Below are positions 1 to 5,513 of a DNA stretch of 5,513 nt, one piece after another (position 1 is the stretch's first letter; every line of letters starts with the position of its first letter). The notes beneath the pieces are model-generated. The model was not told the origin of the DNA. It saw nothing but the letters and a program-made list of their open reading frames with translations, and searched no databases. Both the position numbers and the translations under genes were made by a program. Location of the stretch: positions 1 to 5,513 of the forward strand of contig CALPYQ020000133.1 of NCBI GenBank assembly GCA_943327965.2, written 5' to 3'. The DNA is from Singulisphaera sp. GP187 (GTDB lineage Bacteria > Pseudomonadota > Gammaproteobacteria > Burkholderiales > Burkholderiaceae_C).

Positions 1-90
1 AGCATTGACGGAACACTGGTGACCAACAACATCAAAGAGTTTTCACGAGTCCCAAAACTCAAACTGGAAAACTGGTTTGAGGCAATTTAG
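1..90 (+). CDS. vapC: VapC-like PIN-domain toxin, C-terminal fragment (partial at the window edge)
   Basis: An open frame runs from base 1 to a TAG at 88-90 and gives the last 29 residues of a protein that begins outside the window. The peptide holds LVTNN at residues 6-10, EF at 13-14, RVPKLKLENW at 16-25. This is the usual ending of type II toxin VapC proteins, where a beta strand with (L)VTxN is followed by xxEFxRVxGLxxExW. VapC proteins are PIN-fold, Mg-dependent ribonucleases that cleave tRNA or other RNA and are held inactive by a VapB partner encoded just upstream; vapB and the catalytic N-terminal acidic residues lie outside the window, so toxin activity cannot be judged. The gene ends 9 bp from the end of the convergent modC. 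The call rests on only 29 residues, but the motif is distinctive. Alternative: another PIN-domain protein. Confidence 0.75.
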   Translation, partial: SIDGTLVTNNIKEFSRVPKLKLENWFEAI

Positions 91-107
91 CCAGATCAAT
101 CAGGCTA
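88..107. terminator. Possible bidirectional terminator hairpin between convergent vapC and modC
   Basis: TAGCC at 88-92 and GGCTA at 103-107 form a perfect 5-bp inverted repeat with a 10-nt loop, placed exactly where the two convergent genes end; it includes the vapC stop codon and the last codons and stop of modC. The stem is short and has no clean T-run on either side (only TTT at 85-87 and AAA at 110-112), so this is a weak candidate, not a strong intrinsic terminator. Confidence 0.25.
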
Positions 108-1197
108 CCAAAGCCACAGACTTTACTTGCGCCCACACAGTCATGCCCACTTGCAGGGCCAGTTCGTCAATGGCGCGCTTGGTAACCCGGGCTAATACCT
201 CTTCAGCGCCACATTTCAAAACCACCATCACCTGAGAGGGATGTGCATCGGGCGTGATGCTTTGGATGCTGCCGCGCAGTTGGTTTTGAATGCTGGTGTT
301 TTGCGGCTCGGACGTGGCCAAACTGACGTCACGCGCCAAGATCCGAATGCGAACAGCTTTGCCAACTTGTAAAGCCGCATCGCGCATCCAAACGCAGCCC
401 CCCTCAAAATCAACGCGCGACAAATGCCATTGCACATCGACCGCACCAATGCAGCCTGCAATCAATGCGCCAGCGTCTTCACCCACCACCACAGGGTTGA
501 CCACTTGTGTCAGCACCTCGTTGACTGGCCCTTGTGTTTTGACTTGACCATTGTCCAACACCACTAGGTGATCGGCCAAGCGAGTGACCTCTTCCGCAGA
601 ATGCGTGACATACAACATCGGCATTTTGAGTTCATCACGCAACTTGGAAAGCCAAGGAAAAATTTCTTGCCGGCGTGCGGCATCTAGCGAAGCCAAGGGC
701 TCGTCCATCAACAGCAATTGAGGCTGCATGGCAATGGCTCTGGCAATGGCAACGCGTTGACGCTCACCGCCTGAAAGTTCGTTGGGCATGCGCTTTAACA
801 AACTGCCAATGCCTAAAAGTTCAATGGATGCGTGCAAAGCTTTGGCGGCATTGGAGGGGTCACTGCCCATTGTCTTTAATGCGCGCTTCAAGCCGAAATT
901 TAAGTTATCCGTCACGCTCAGATGTGGCAACAAACTTGATTCTTGAAACACATAGCCCAAGGAACGCTGCCAGGTTGGCAAATAAATTCCCCGCTGCGTG
1001 TCTTGCCAAATGTTTGCGCCAATTTGAATGCGACCTTCTTGATTTTTTTCGAGGCCAGCCACTGCGCGCAGCAAGGTTGTTTTGCCAGAGCCAGATGGGC
1101 CAAAAATAGCGCTAATACCTTGCCCAGGCAATTGCAGATCGACGTCCAAATTGAACGCTGAACGGTTGATTTTGACTTGCAAATGAATGCGGCTCAT
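100..1197 (-). CDS. modC: Molybdate ABC transporter, ATP-binding protein ModC
   Basis: This 365-residue ATPase powers molybdate uptake on the cytoplasmic face of the ModB permease. Seen in order: Walker [10 protein letters not shown] at 33-41, Q-loop Gln85 in the YVFQE segment, ABC signature LSGGERQ at 141-147, Walker B LLLMDEP at 161-167 with Asp165 and Glu166, D-loop SLD at 170-172 and the switch His199 in VTHS. The region from about 295 to 360 fits the single C-terminal TOBE/MOP-like domain typical of ModC, which can bind molybdate and regulate transport. The length is close to that of E. coli ModC (about 352 residues). The ATG at 1195-1197 overlaps the modB stop in an ATGA arrangement, so translation is probably coupled and the start is secure. 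Related sulfate/thiosulfate or other CUT/PotA-like ATPases share the motifs; the ModB neighbour and the short, single TOBE tail favour molybdate (or tungstate) as substrate. Confidence 0.93.
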   Translation of the reverse strand: MSRIHLQVKINRSAFNLDVDLQLPGQGISAIFGPSGSGKTTLLRAVAGLEKNQEGRIQIGANIWQDTQRGIYLPTWQRSLGYVFQESSLLPHLSVTDNLNFGLKRALKTMGSDPSNAAKALHASIELLGIGSLLKRMPNELSGGERQRVAIARAIAMQPQLLLMDEPLASLDAARRQEIFPWLSKLRDELKMPMLYVTHSAEEVTRLADHLVVLDNGQVKTQGPVNEVLTQVVNPVVVGEDAGALIAGCIGAVDVQWHLSRVDFEGGCVWMRDAALQVGKAVRIRILARDVSLATSEPQNTSIQNQLRGSIQSITPDAHPSQVMVVLKCGAEEVLARVTKRAIDELALQVGMTVWAQVKSVALVA

Positions 1198-1874
1198 GGC
1201 ACTTGCCTTTGCCGACGATTCATCAAAGCCAGTGCCAACAGCACCACAAATGAGAAGACCAACATGCCCGCCGCCAACACATGCGCCTGCGCATATTCCA
1301 TGGCTTCAACATGGCCATAAATTTCTGTCGACACCACACGTGTTTTGCCTGGAATGTTGCCGCCAATCATCAGTACCACACCAAACTCACCCACCGTATG
1401 GGCAAAGCTCAAAATGGCTGCCGTAACCATGCCTGGCTTGGCCAAGGGCAAGGCCACTGAAAAGAAAGCGTCTAGGGGACTGGCGCGCAAGGTGGCGGCC
1501 ACTTCCATAGGCCTTGAACCCATGGCATCGAAGGCATGCTGCAAAGGTTGCACTGCAAACGGCAGTGAGAACAAAATAGAACCGATCAGCAAGCCGGTGA
1601 ATGTGAAGGACAAAACACCCCACCCCATGGCCTGCGTGAATTGGCCCAAGGGACCTTGTGGGCCCATCACGATGAGCAAATAAAAGCCCAAGACCGACGG
1701 CGGCAGCACCAAAGGCAAGGTGACCAGCGCATGAATCGGTGCGCGCCATGCAGACTGCGTTTGCGACAACCACCAAGCCAAAGGCGTCGCCAGGATCAAC
1801 AAGATCACGGTGGTTGAGGTGGCCAAGGCCACCGTCAATTGAATGGCTTGCCAAGAGTCAGGCGTCAAAATCAT
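1194..1874 (-). CDS. modB: Molybdate ABC transporter, permease ModB
   Basis: This 226-residue inner-membrane permease forms the homodimeric channel for molybdate. Hydrophobic segments lie at about 12-37, 46-69, 85-108, 146-170 and 198-217, fitting the five-helix ModB fold. The EAA loop that contacts the ATPase is visible at 124-150 ([14 protein letters not shown] then LPLAKPG), and the [20 protein letters not shown] segment at 159-178 is characteristic of ModB. The N-terminus [11 protein letters not shown] resembles that of E. coli ModB, which supports the ATG at 1872-1874, although no good Shine-Dalgarno precedes it (ACTCACGAAC before the ATG). The gene is first in a modBC pair and is divergent from kynB across 108 bp. 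In most mod operons modA, the periplasmic binding protein, precedes modB; here it does not. Tungstate or a mixed oxyanion specificity cannot be excluded from the permease alone. Confidence 0.93.
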   Translation of the reverse strand: MILTPDSWQAIQLTVALATSTTVILLILATPLAWWLSQTQSAWRAPIHALVTLPLVLPPSVLGFYLLIVMGPQGPLGQFTQAMGWGVLSFTFTGLLIGSILFSLPFAVQPLQHAFDAMGSRPMEVAATLRASPLDAFFSVALPLAKPGMVTAAILSFAHTVGEFGVVLMIGGNIPGKTRVVSTEIYGHVEAMEYAQAHVLAAGMLVFSFVVLLALALMNRRQRQVP

Positions 1875-1930
1875 GTTCGTGAGTTTACGATGAAGTCATT
1901 TAGTCGTCTCTCAAGCGATATTTGTGCAAC

Positions 1931-1948
1931 TGTTGGATATAACCGACA
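1931..1948. promoter_or_regulatory. Candidate operator dyad over a -10-like element, modB/kynB divergent region
   Basis: The 18 bases TGTTGGATATAACCGACA match their reverse complement at 14 of 18 positions (pattern TGTyGGwTATAwCCrACA), centred between 1939 and 1940. TATAAC at 1938-1943, inside the dyad, is five of six to the sigma-70 -10 consensus and lies 39 bp before the chosen kynB ATG; no good -35 is found at the right distance (GCGATA at 1915-1920). A promoter poor in -35 with an operator on its -10 would suit regulated expression of the kyn genes. In other proteobacteria kyn operons are controlled by the Lrp/AsnC-type regulator KynR, but no regulator gene is seen here and the site assignment is inference. 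The rest of 1875-1982 holds no gene that I can support. Confidence 0.4.
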
Positions 1949-1982
1949 CCACAAAATCCTAAGAGCGCTATCTTTGCGCCTC

Positions 1983-2609
1983 ATGAAAAAGATTTGGGAT
2001 ATTTCCCCACCCATAGATGTTGGAAGTCCGGTTTTCCCGGGTGATACGCCTTTCCAATTGAATTGGTCGGCGCAAATTTCGGCCGATTGCCCAGTCAATG
2101 TCAGTGCCATCACTTTCTCGCCGCACGCTGGGTCCCATGCAGATGCCCCCCTGCACTACGACCCATCGGGTGAGGCCATAGGCCATGTCGATTTACAAAC
2201 ATTCATCGGCCCATGCAGGGTGGTGCATGCCATTGGCGTTGGCCCACTCATTACCCTCCAACATTTGGCGCATCACCTGCACAACTTGCCTGAGCGCATT
2301 TTGGTCAGAACTTACGAAACATTTCCTACGCAGCATTTCGACGCCCAACTGACTGCCTTTGCACCCGAAGCCTTAATGGCTTTGGCCAATTTGGGGGTTA
2401 AATTGATCGGTATCGACAGCGCCAGCATTGATCCAGCCAACAGCAAAACTCTGGACAGCCATCAAGTCATTCGCCAACGCAACATGCGCGTCTTAGAAAA
2501 CCTGCAACTTGACCACATTGAAGAGGGTGATTACGAATTGATCGCCCTTCCCCTCAAACTGATGAGCGCAGACGCCAGCCCAGTTCGCGCCATCCTTCGA
2601 GAACTTTGA
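1983..2609 (+). CDS. kynB: Kynurenine formamidase (arylformamidase) KynB
   Basis: KynB hydrolyses N-formyl-L-kynurenine to L-kynurenine and formate, the second step of tryptophan catabolism, in the cytoplasm. The 208-residue product is of the usual length and begins MKKIWDISPPI, as family members do. It carries the metal-binding signature HxGSHxDAPxH: His48, His52, Asp54 and His58, with His160 and Glu172 later. The spacing matches the zinc ligands and catalytic His described for the bacterial KynB family. The ending GDYELIALPLKL..ADASPVRAIL at 182-205 is also typical. Residue 18, in PVFPGDTP, is Phe where many KynB proteins have Trp in the substrate pocket. The ATG at 1983 is chosen on homology; no strong Shine-Dalgarno precedes it. 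TTG at 1974, 8 nt after AAGAG (1961-1965), would add three residues, and ATG at 1890 would add 31 unlike the family. The gene leads the kynB-kynU-kynA cluster; its stop is 2 bp from the kynU ATG. Confidence 0.95.
   Translation: MKKIWDISPPIDVGSPVFPGDTPFQLNWSAQISADCPVNVSAITFSPHAGSHADAPLHYDPSGEAIGHVDLQTFIGPCRVVHAIGVGPLITLQHLAHHLHNLPERILVRTYETFPTQHFDAQLTAFAPEALMALANLGVKLIGIDSASIDPANSKTLDSHQVIRQRNMRVLENLQLDHIEEGDYELIALPLKLMSADASPVRAILREL
2599..2603 (+). promoter_or_regulatory. Ribosome binding site that decides the kynU start
   Basis: GAGAA at 2599-2603, inside the last codons of kynB, lies 8 nt before the ATG at 2612 but only 2 nt before the in-frame TTG at 2606. The spacing favours the ATG, so kynU starts just after the kynB stop and does not overlap it. 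Confidence 0.5.
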
Positions 2610-2611
2610 AC

Positions 2612-3892
2612 ATGACACCTCCATCGCTCGCAGCATGCGAAAGCTTAGACCAACAAGATCCACTTCGCTCACTGCGTGACTTGTTTCAATTGCCAGAGGG
2701 CGTGATCTACCTGGATGGCAATTCGCTGGGTGTGTTGCCCAAGGCAACGCCCACTCGCGTTGCGCAGGCCGTCACGCAAGAATGGGGCAATGACTTGATC
2801 AAAAGCTGGAACACGGCAGGTTGGTTTCAACTTCCCTTAAAAGTGGGCGACAAAATTGCCCGACTGATTGGTGCAAATGCCAACGAAGTGGTGGCTGCAG
2901 ACAGCACGTCGATCAATTTGTACAAAGTGCTCAGCGCGGCCATGTCCATTGCCAAGGCAGACCATCCCCACAAAAACATCATTCTGAGTGAAGATACCAA
3001 TTTTCCAACAGACCTCTACATGGCTGAGGCTTTGTGCAAAGAGCGTGGATATCGACTGAAGTTGGTGGCGGCAGACGAACTTTTGACGGCATTGCAACCC
3101 GATGTCGCTGTGCTGATGTTGACCCATGTGAACTACCGAACAGGCGCGATGTTCAACATGAAGGCCCTAACCGACGCAGCGCACGCGGTAGGCGCATTAA
3201 GCGTTTGGGATTTGGCACACAGCGCAGGTGCTGTCTTGGTTGATTTGAATGCTGCAGGCGCTGACTTTGCAGTGGGTTGCGGCTACAAATATTTAAATGG
3301 TGGCCCTGGCGCACCCGCCTTTGTGTGGGTCAACCCTCAACACACTGATCGTTTTTGGCAACCCCTGACGGGCTGGTGGGGCCACGCTGCCCCATTTGAA
3401 TTCACACCCGACTACCAACCTGCCAAAGGCATTACACGCTATCAATGCGGCACCCAACCTGTCTTGAGTTTGGTTGCACTAGACACAGGTTTAGATGCAT
3501 TCTTAGAAGTAGAAAAGCTGGGCGGTATGCCCGCACTGCGCAAAAAATCCTTGGCCTTGACTGGGCTCTTCATGGATTTGGTCAAAACCCAGTTGCTTGA
3601 ACATGGCTTTGGCATTGCCACGCCCAATGAAGATGAATTGCGCGGCTCACAAGTCAGTTTGACTCGCAGCGACGGCGCATACGCCATTGTGCAAGCACTC
3701 ATTGCGCGGGGTGTGATTGGTGATTTCAGGGCTGGCGACGGAAAGCAGCAACCCGACATTTTGCGATTTGGCCTCACGCCTTTGTATGTGGGCTATGCCG
3801 ATGTCTGGCATGCCGTTCGAAACCTGAAAGAAGTGATGGCCACCCAAGAATGGCAACAGTCGCGCTTTTCAAAAATGCAAGCTGTCACCTGA
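2612..3892 (+). CDS. kynU: Kynureninase KynU
   Basis: This PLP-dependent enzyme cleaves L-kynurenine to anthranilate and L-alanine, the third step of the pathway. From the ATG the product is 426 residues, near the usual 415-430 of bacterial kynureninases. Seen: the N-terminal YLDGNSLG segment (33-40), the VWDLAHSAGA strand with the cofactor-binding Asp200, and GCGYKYLNGGPG with Lys226 as the Schiff-base lysine, closely matching Lys227 of the Pseudomonas fluorescens enzyme. GWWGH follows at 254-258, then CGTQPVLSL (279-287), and LRFGLTPLY near the C-terminus holds the Arg385 expected to bind the substrate carboxylate. The fold is the aspartate aminotransferase type (class V). The gene sits between kynB and kynA with gaps of 2 and 18 bp, so a shared transcript is very likely. 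A preference for 3-hydroxykynurenine is possible for the family, but the context with no 3-monooxygenase gene favours kynurenine and the anthranilate route. Confidence 0.95.
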   Translation: MTPPSLAACESLDQQDPLRSLRDLFQLPEGVIYLDGNSLGVLPKATPTRVAQAVTQEWGNDLIKSWNTAGWFQLPLKVGDKIARLIGANANEVVAADSTSINLYKVLSAAMSIAKADHPHKNIILSEDTNFPTDLYMAEALCKERGYRLKLVAADELLTALQPDVAVLMLTHVNYRTGAMFNMKALTDAAHAVGALSVWDLAHSAGAVLVDLNAAGADFAVGCGYKYLNGGPGAPAFVWVNPQHTDRFWQPLTGWWGHAAPFEFTPDYQPAKGITRYQCGTQPVLSLVALDTGLDAFLEVEKLGGMPALRKKSLALTGLFMDLVKTQLLEHGFGIATPNEDELRGSQVSLTRSDGAYAIVQALIARGVIGDFRAGDGKQQPDILRFGLTPLYVGYADVWHAVRNLKEVMATQEWQQSRFSKMQAVT

Positions 3893-3910
3893 ACCGGGAA
3901 AGAACCAAGC

Positions 3911-4741
3911 ATGTCTGAATGTCCCTTTCATCACAACGCGCAAATGGATTTCAGTCAGTCCATGAGCTATGGCGACTACCTGCAACTTGATGCCATCTTG
4001 AACGCGCAAAAGCCGCTTTCGCCCGATCACAACGAAATGTTGTTCATCGTTCAGCACCAAACCAGCGAGCTCTGGATGAAGCTGATGCTGCACGAACTGA
4101 CTGCGGCCATTCGTCACATTGAAGAAGATGAATTGCCCGATGCATTCAAAATGTTGGCGCGTGTATCGCAAATCATGGCGCAACTGGTTCATGCTTGGGA
4201 TGTTTTGGCCACCATGACGCCTCCGGAATACAGCGCCATTCGCCCTTATCTGGCTCAATCGAGCGGTTTCCAAAGTTGGCAATACCGATGCATTGAGTTT
4301 TCGATGGGCAATAAAAATCAAAACATGCTGATACCGCATGCCCATCGGCCTGACTTACACGAAATTGTAGAAAAAGCTTTTTGCGCGCCCTCTTTGTACG
4401 ATGTGAGCTTGAAGCTTTTGGCCCGCCGCGGCTTGGCAGTTCCCGCTGAAATTCTGGAACGCGACTGCAGACAAGCCTATGCGGCAAACAATCAGGTGGA
4501 AGACGCATGGTTGGTGGTCTATCGAAATCACAAAAAATACTGGGATCTGTACCAGTTGGGCGAAGAACTAGCAGATTTAGAGGATGCCTTCAGGCTTTGG
4601 CGCTTTAGACACCTGACGACGGTGGAGCGTGTGATTGGCTTCAAACGCGGCACTGGCGGAACAGGTGGCGTTAGCTATTTGCGCAAGATGTTGGATGTGG
4701 TGCTTTTCCCAGAAATTTGGTCCCTTCGAACAAGCCTTTAA
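3911..4741 (+). CDS. kynA: Tryptophan 2,3-dioxygenase KynA
   Basis: KynA is a heme enzyme, tetrameric in this family, that inserts O2 into L-tryptophan to give N-formylkynurenine, the first and usually rate-limiting step of the pathway. The 276-residue product has all the key positions of the Xanthomonas campestris enzyme with a constant offset of six: Phe45 and His49 in the [13 protein letters not shown] segment, Tyr107 and Arg111 (substrate carboxylate) in [11 protein letters not shown], the SGFQSWQYR helix at 118-126, axial heme ligand His234 in [14 protein letters not shown], and Thr248 in the KRGTGGTGG loop. The ending FPEIWSLRT is also typical. The ATG at 3911 follows the purine-rich GGGAAAGA (3896-3903) by 7 nt, in an 18-bp gap after kynU. 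Being the third gene of the cluster, it is coded after the enzymes that use its product. No strong terminator hairpin follows it. Confidence 0.97.
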   Translation: MSECPFHHNAQMDFSQSMSYGDYLQLDAILNAQKPLSPDHNEMLFIVQHQTSELWMKLMLHELTAAIRHIEEDELPDAFKMLARVSQIMAQLVHAWDVLATMTPPEYSAIRPYLAQSSGFQSWQYRCIEFSMGNKNQNMLIPHAHRPDLHEIVEKAFCAPSLYDVSLKLLARRGLAVPAEILERDCRQAYAANNQVEDAWLVVYRNHKKYWDLYQLGEELADLEDAFRLWRFRHLTTVERVIGFKRGTGGTGGVSYLRKMLDVVLFPEIWSLRTSL

Positions 4742-4752
4742 TTCGCGCAATA

Positions 4753-4782
4753 TTGACTTTTCATGATGTAATTCGGTAACTT
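4753..4782 (+). promoter_or_regulatory. Weak candidate promoter for the efflux adaptor gene
   Basis: TTGACT at 4753-4758 is five of six to the -35 consensus. With an 18-bp spacer it faces TAACTT at 4777-4782, only a half-match to TATAAT. TGTAAT at 4767-4772 is a better -10 but has no -35 at the right distance. The 61-bp gap 4742-4802 holds nothing else supported, so the adaptor gene has either a weak promoter here or read-through from kynA. Confidence 0.3.
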
Positions 4783-4793
4783 TTTTCGTATTC

Positions 4794-4797
4794 GGAG
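4794..4797 (+). promoter_or_regulatory. Shine-Dalgarno GGAG of the efflux adaptor gene
   Basis: GGAG ends 5 nt before the ATG at 4803. It is the clearest ribosome binding site in the window and supports this start, which also gives a proper lipoprotein signal peptide. Confidence 0.6.
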
Positions 4798-4802
4798 TTG
4801 CC

Positions 4803-5513
4803 ATGTTGCGTTTACCCACATTGGGTCGTTTTTTAAAACCCATTGGTCTTGCATCTTGCCTTTCGTTCAGTCTTTTGTTGGTCGCATGCAATAAACCCAG
4901 TACAGATACCGACAAATCAGCCGAATCCGTTGTCCTGAGTTTAGGTACCGAAGACATAACGCTGGCCGGCACGGCCGATCATGGCACTGGCCCAGTTATT
5001 TCGGGCTCTTTGCAACCCGAGCGACGCGCCGATTTGCGCGCTGAAGTAAGTGGTATGGTGATTAAAGTTCACAAAGAGAATGGTGAATCGGTTCGCAAGG
5101 GCGACCTTCTTGTGAGTCTTGACGGCTCTGTTTTGCGCGACAACCTCAATTCTTCAGAAGAATCGTTTCGAGCTGCATCTCAGTCACTCGATGGCGCAGA
5201 ACGGCAATTTCAGCGCATGAAATCGCTGCAAGCACAGGGCATGGTGTCTACCCAAGGGCTGGAAGAATCTGAAATTAAGCGCAACGCAGCCCAAAGTGAA
5301 TTTGTCGCTAGCAAAGCACGTGTGGCTGCTGCCAAACAACAACTGGAAAGAACAGAAGTTCGCGCACCCTTTAACGGTGTCATCAGCGCGCGCAAAGCAT
5401 CGGCTGGCGACACCGCCCAAATGGGCAAAGAACTCATCCAAGTCATTGACCCCAGCAGCATGCGATTTGAAGGTCAAGTCTCTGCCGATCAAATGAGTGT
5501 GGTCAAGCTTGGG
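4803..5513 (+). CDS. RND-type efflux pump periplasmic adaptor lipoprotein (HlyD/AcrA family), 3' end outside window
   Basis: The frame stays open from ATG 4803 to the window end: 237 codons of a protein that is usually 350-400 residues. The N-terminus is a lipoprotein signal peptide: Arg3, Arg9 and Lys12, a hydrophobic stretch at about 14-28, and lipobox LVAC with the lipidated Cys at 29 (Asn at +2). A lipoyl half-motif follows at about 76-110 (AEVSGMVIKVHKENGESVRKG at 80-100, then LLVSLDG). A helical, Ala/Gln/Glu-rich stretch at about 111-182 fits the coiled-coil hairpin that meets the outer-membrane channel. The second lipoyl half is at 184-216 (RAPFNGVISARKASAGD at 187-203, then LIQVID), and a beta-barrel domain starts near 220. 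Such adaptors join an inner-membrane RND pump to a TolC-like channel; the pump gene would be expected just downstream. Drug or metal specificity cannot be read from this part. AcrA/MexA-like and MdtA-like subfamilies are both possible. Confidence 0.88.
   Translation, partial: MLRLPTLGRFLKPIGLASCLSFSLLLVACNKPSTDTDKSAESVVLSLGTEDITLAGTADHGTGPVISGSLQPERRADLRAEVSGMVIKVHKENGESVRKGDLLVSLDGSVLRDNLNSSEESFRAASQSLDGAERQFQRMKSLQAQGMVSTQGLEESEIKRNAAQSEFVASKARVAAAKQQLERTEVRAPFNGVISARKASAGDTAQMGKELIQVIDPSSMRFEGQVSADQMSVVKLG

Noticed and set aside
675..1109. 144-residue open frame on the + strand inside modC
   Set aside because: It is antisense to a well-supported ATPase gene, and its product (Arg/Trp/Ala-rich, low complexity) shows no recognisable domain.
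1387..1854. 155-residue open frame on the - strand inside modB in another frame
   Set aside because: It is a shadow of modB; His/Arg/Gly-rich with no domain or ribosome binding site.
1839..1982. N-terminal extension of kynB from 1839 or from ATG 1890
   Set aside because: It would overlap modB or fill nearly the whole divergent promoter region, and the added residues ([14 protein letters not shown]...) are unlike KynB proteins, which begin a few residues before WDISPP. GTGAG before ATG 1890 is SD-like but not enough.
2606..2608. TTG start for kynU overlapping the kynB stop (TTGA)
   Set aside because: The GAGAA element is only 2 nt away, whereas it is 8 nt from the ATG at 2612; the ATG also needs no rare start codon.
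4742..4790. Intrinsic terminator after kynA using the six-T run at 4781-4786
   Set aside because: No stable GC stem precedes the T-run, so a rho-independent terminator is not supported.
4739..4795. Direct repeat TAATTCG at 4739-4745 and 4769-4775, with a related ATTCGG at 4790-4795
   Set aside because: A 7-base match in a short AT-rich gap is likely chance, with no symmetry or regular spacing to suggest an operator.
4577..4972. 131-residue open frame on the - strand spanning the end of kynA and the start of the efflux adaptor
   Set aside because: It covers two well-supported + strand genes and has no recognisable features.

Overview
The window is an ordinary stretch of a Gram-negative chromosome, most likely a betaproteobacterium of the order Burkholderiales, perhaps Comamonadaceae. 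The reasons are protein style (the ModB/ModC, KynB/KynU/KynA and RND-adaptor sequences), the compact kynB-kynU-kynA cluster of the anthranilate-forming tryptophan pathway, and a base composition near half GC. This taxonomic placement is inference from remembered family features; no search was run.

Layout: (1) 1-90, + strand, the last 29 codons of a PIN-domain toxin of the VapC family, cut by the window edge. (2) 100-1874, - strand, modB then modC, overlapping by four bases (ATGA): the permease and ATPase of a molybdate ABC importer. The binding-protein gene modA is not beside them in this window. (3) 1875-1982, a 108-bp divergent intergenic region with an imperfect 18-bp dyad over a good -10-like hexamer. 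(4) 1983-4741, + strand, kynB (kynurenine formamidase), kynU (kynureninase) and kynA (tryptophan 2,3-dioxygenase), spaced by 2 and 18 bp and so probably one transcript. (5) 4742-4802, a short gap with a clear Shine-Dalgarno and a weak promoter candidate. (6) 4803 to the end, + strand, the first 237 codons of a lipoprotein periplasmic adaptor of an RND-type efflux pump.

The three kyn genes form a complete route: KynA oxidises L-tryptophan to N-formylkynurenine, KynB releases formate to give kynurenine, and KynU splits this to anthranilate and alanine. All metal, heme, substrate and PLP residues I could place are present, so all three enzymes look functional. The molybdate transporter and the efflux adaptor look like separate units. 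A link between kyn-derived formate and molybdenum-dependent formate dehydrogenase is conceivable but only a guess.

I see no CRISPR array, insertion sequence, RNA gene or convincing undescribed system. The points most worth a second look are the dyad between modB and kynB, the missing modA, the uncertain kynB translation start and the VapC remnant at the left edge.
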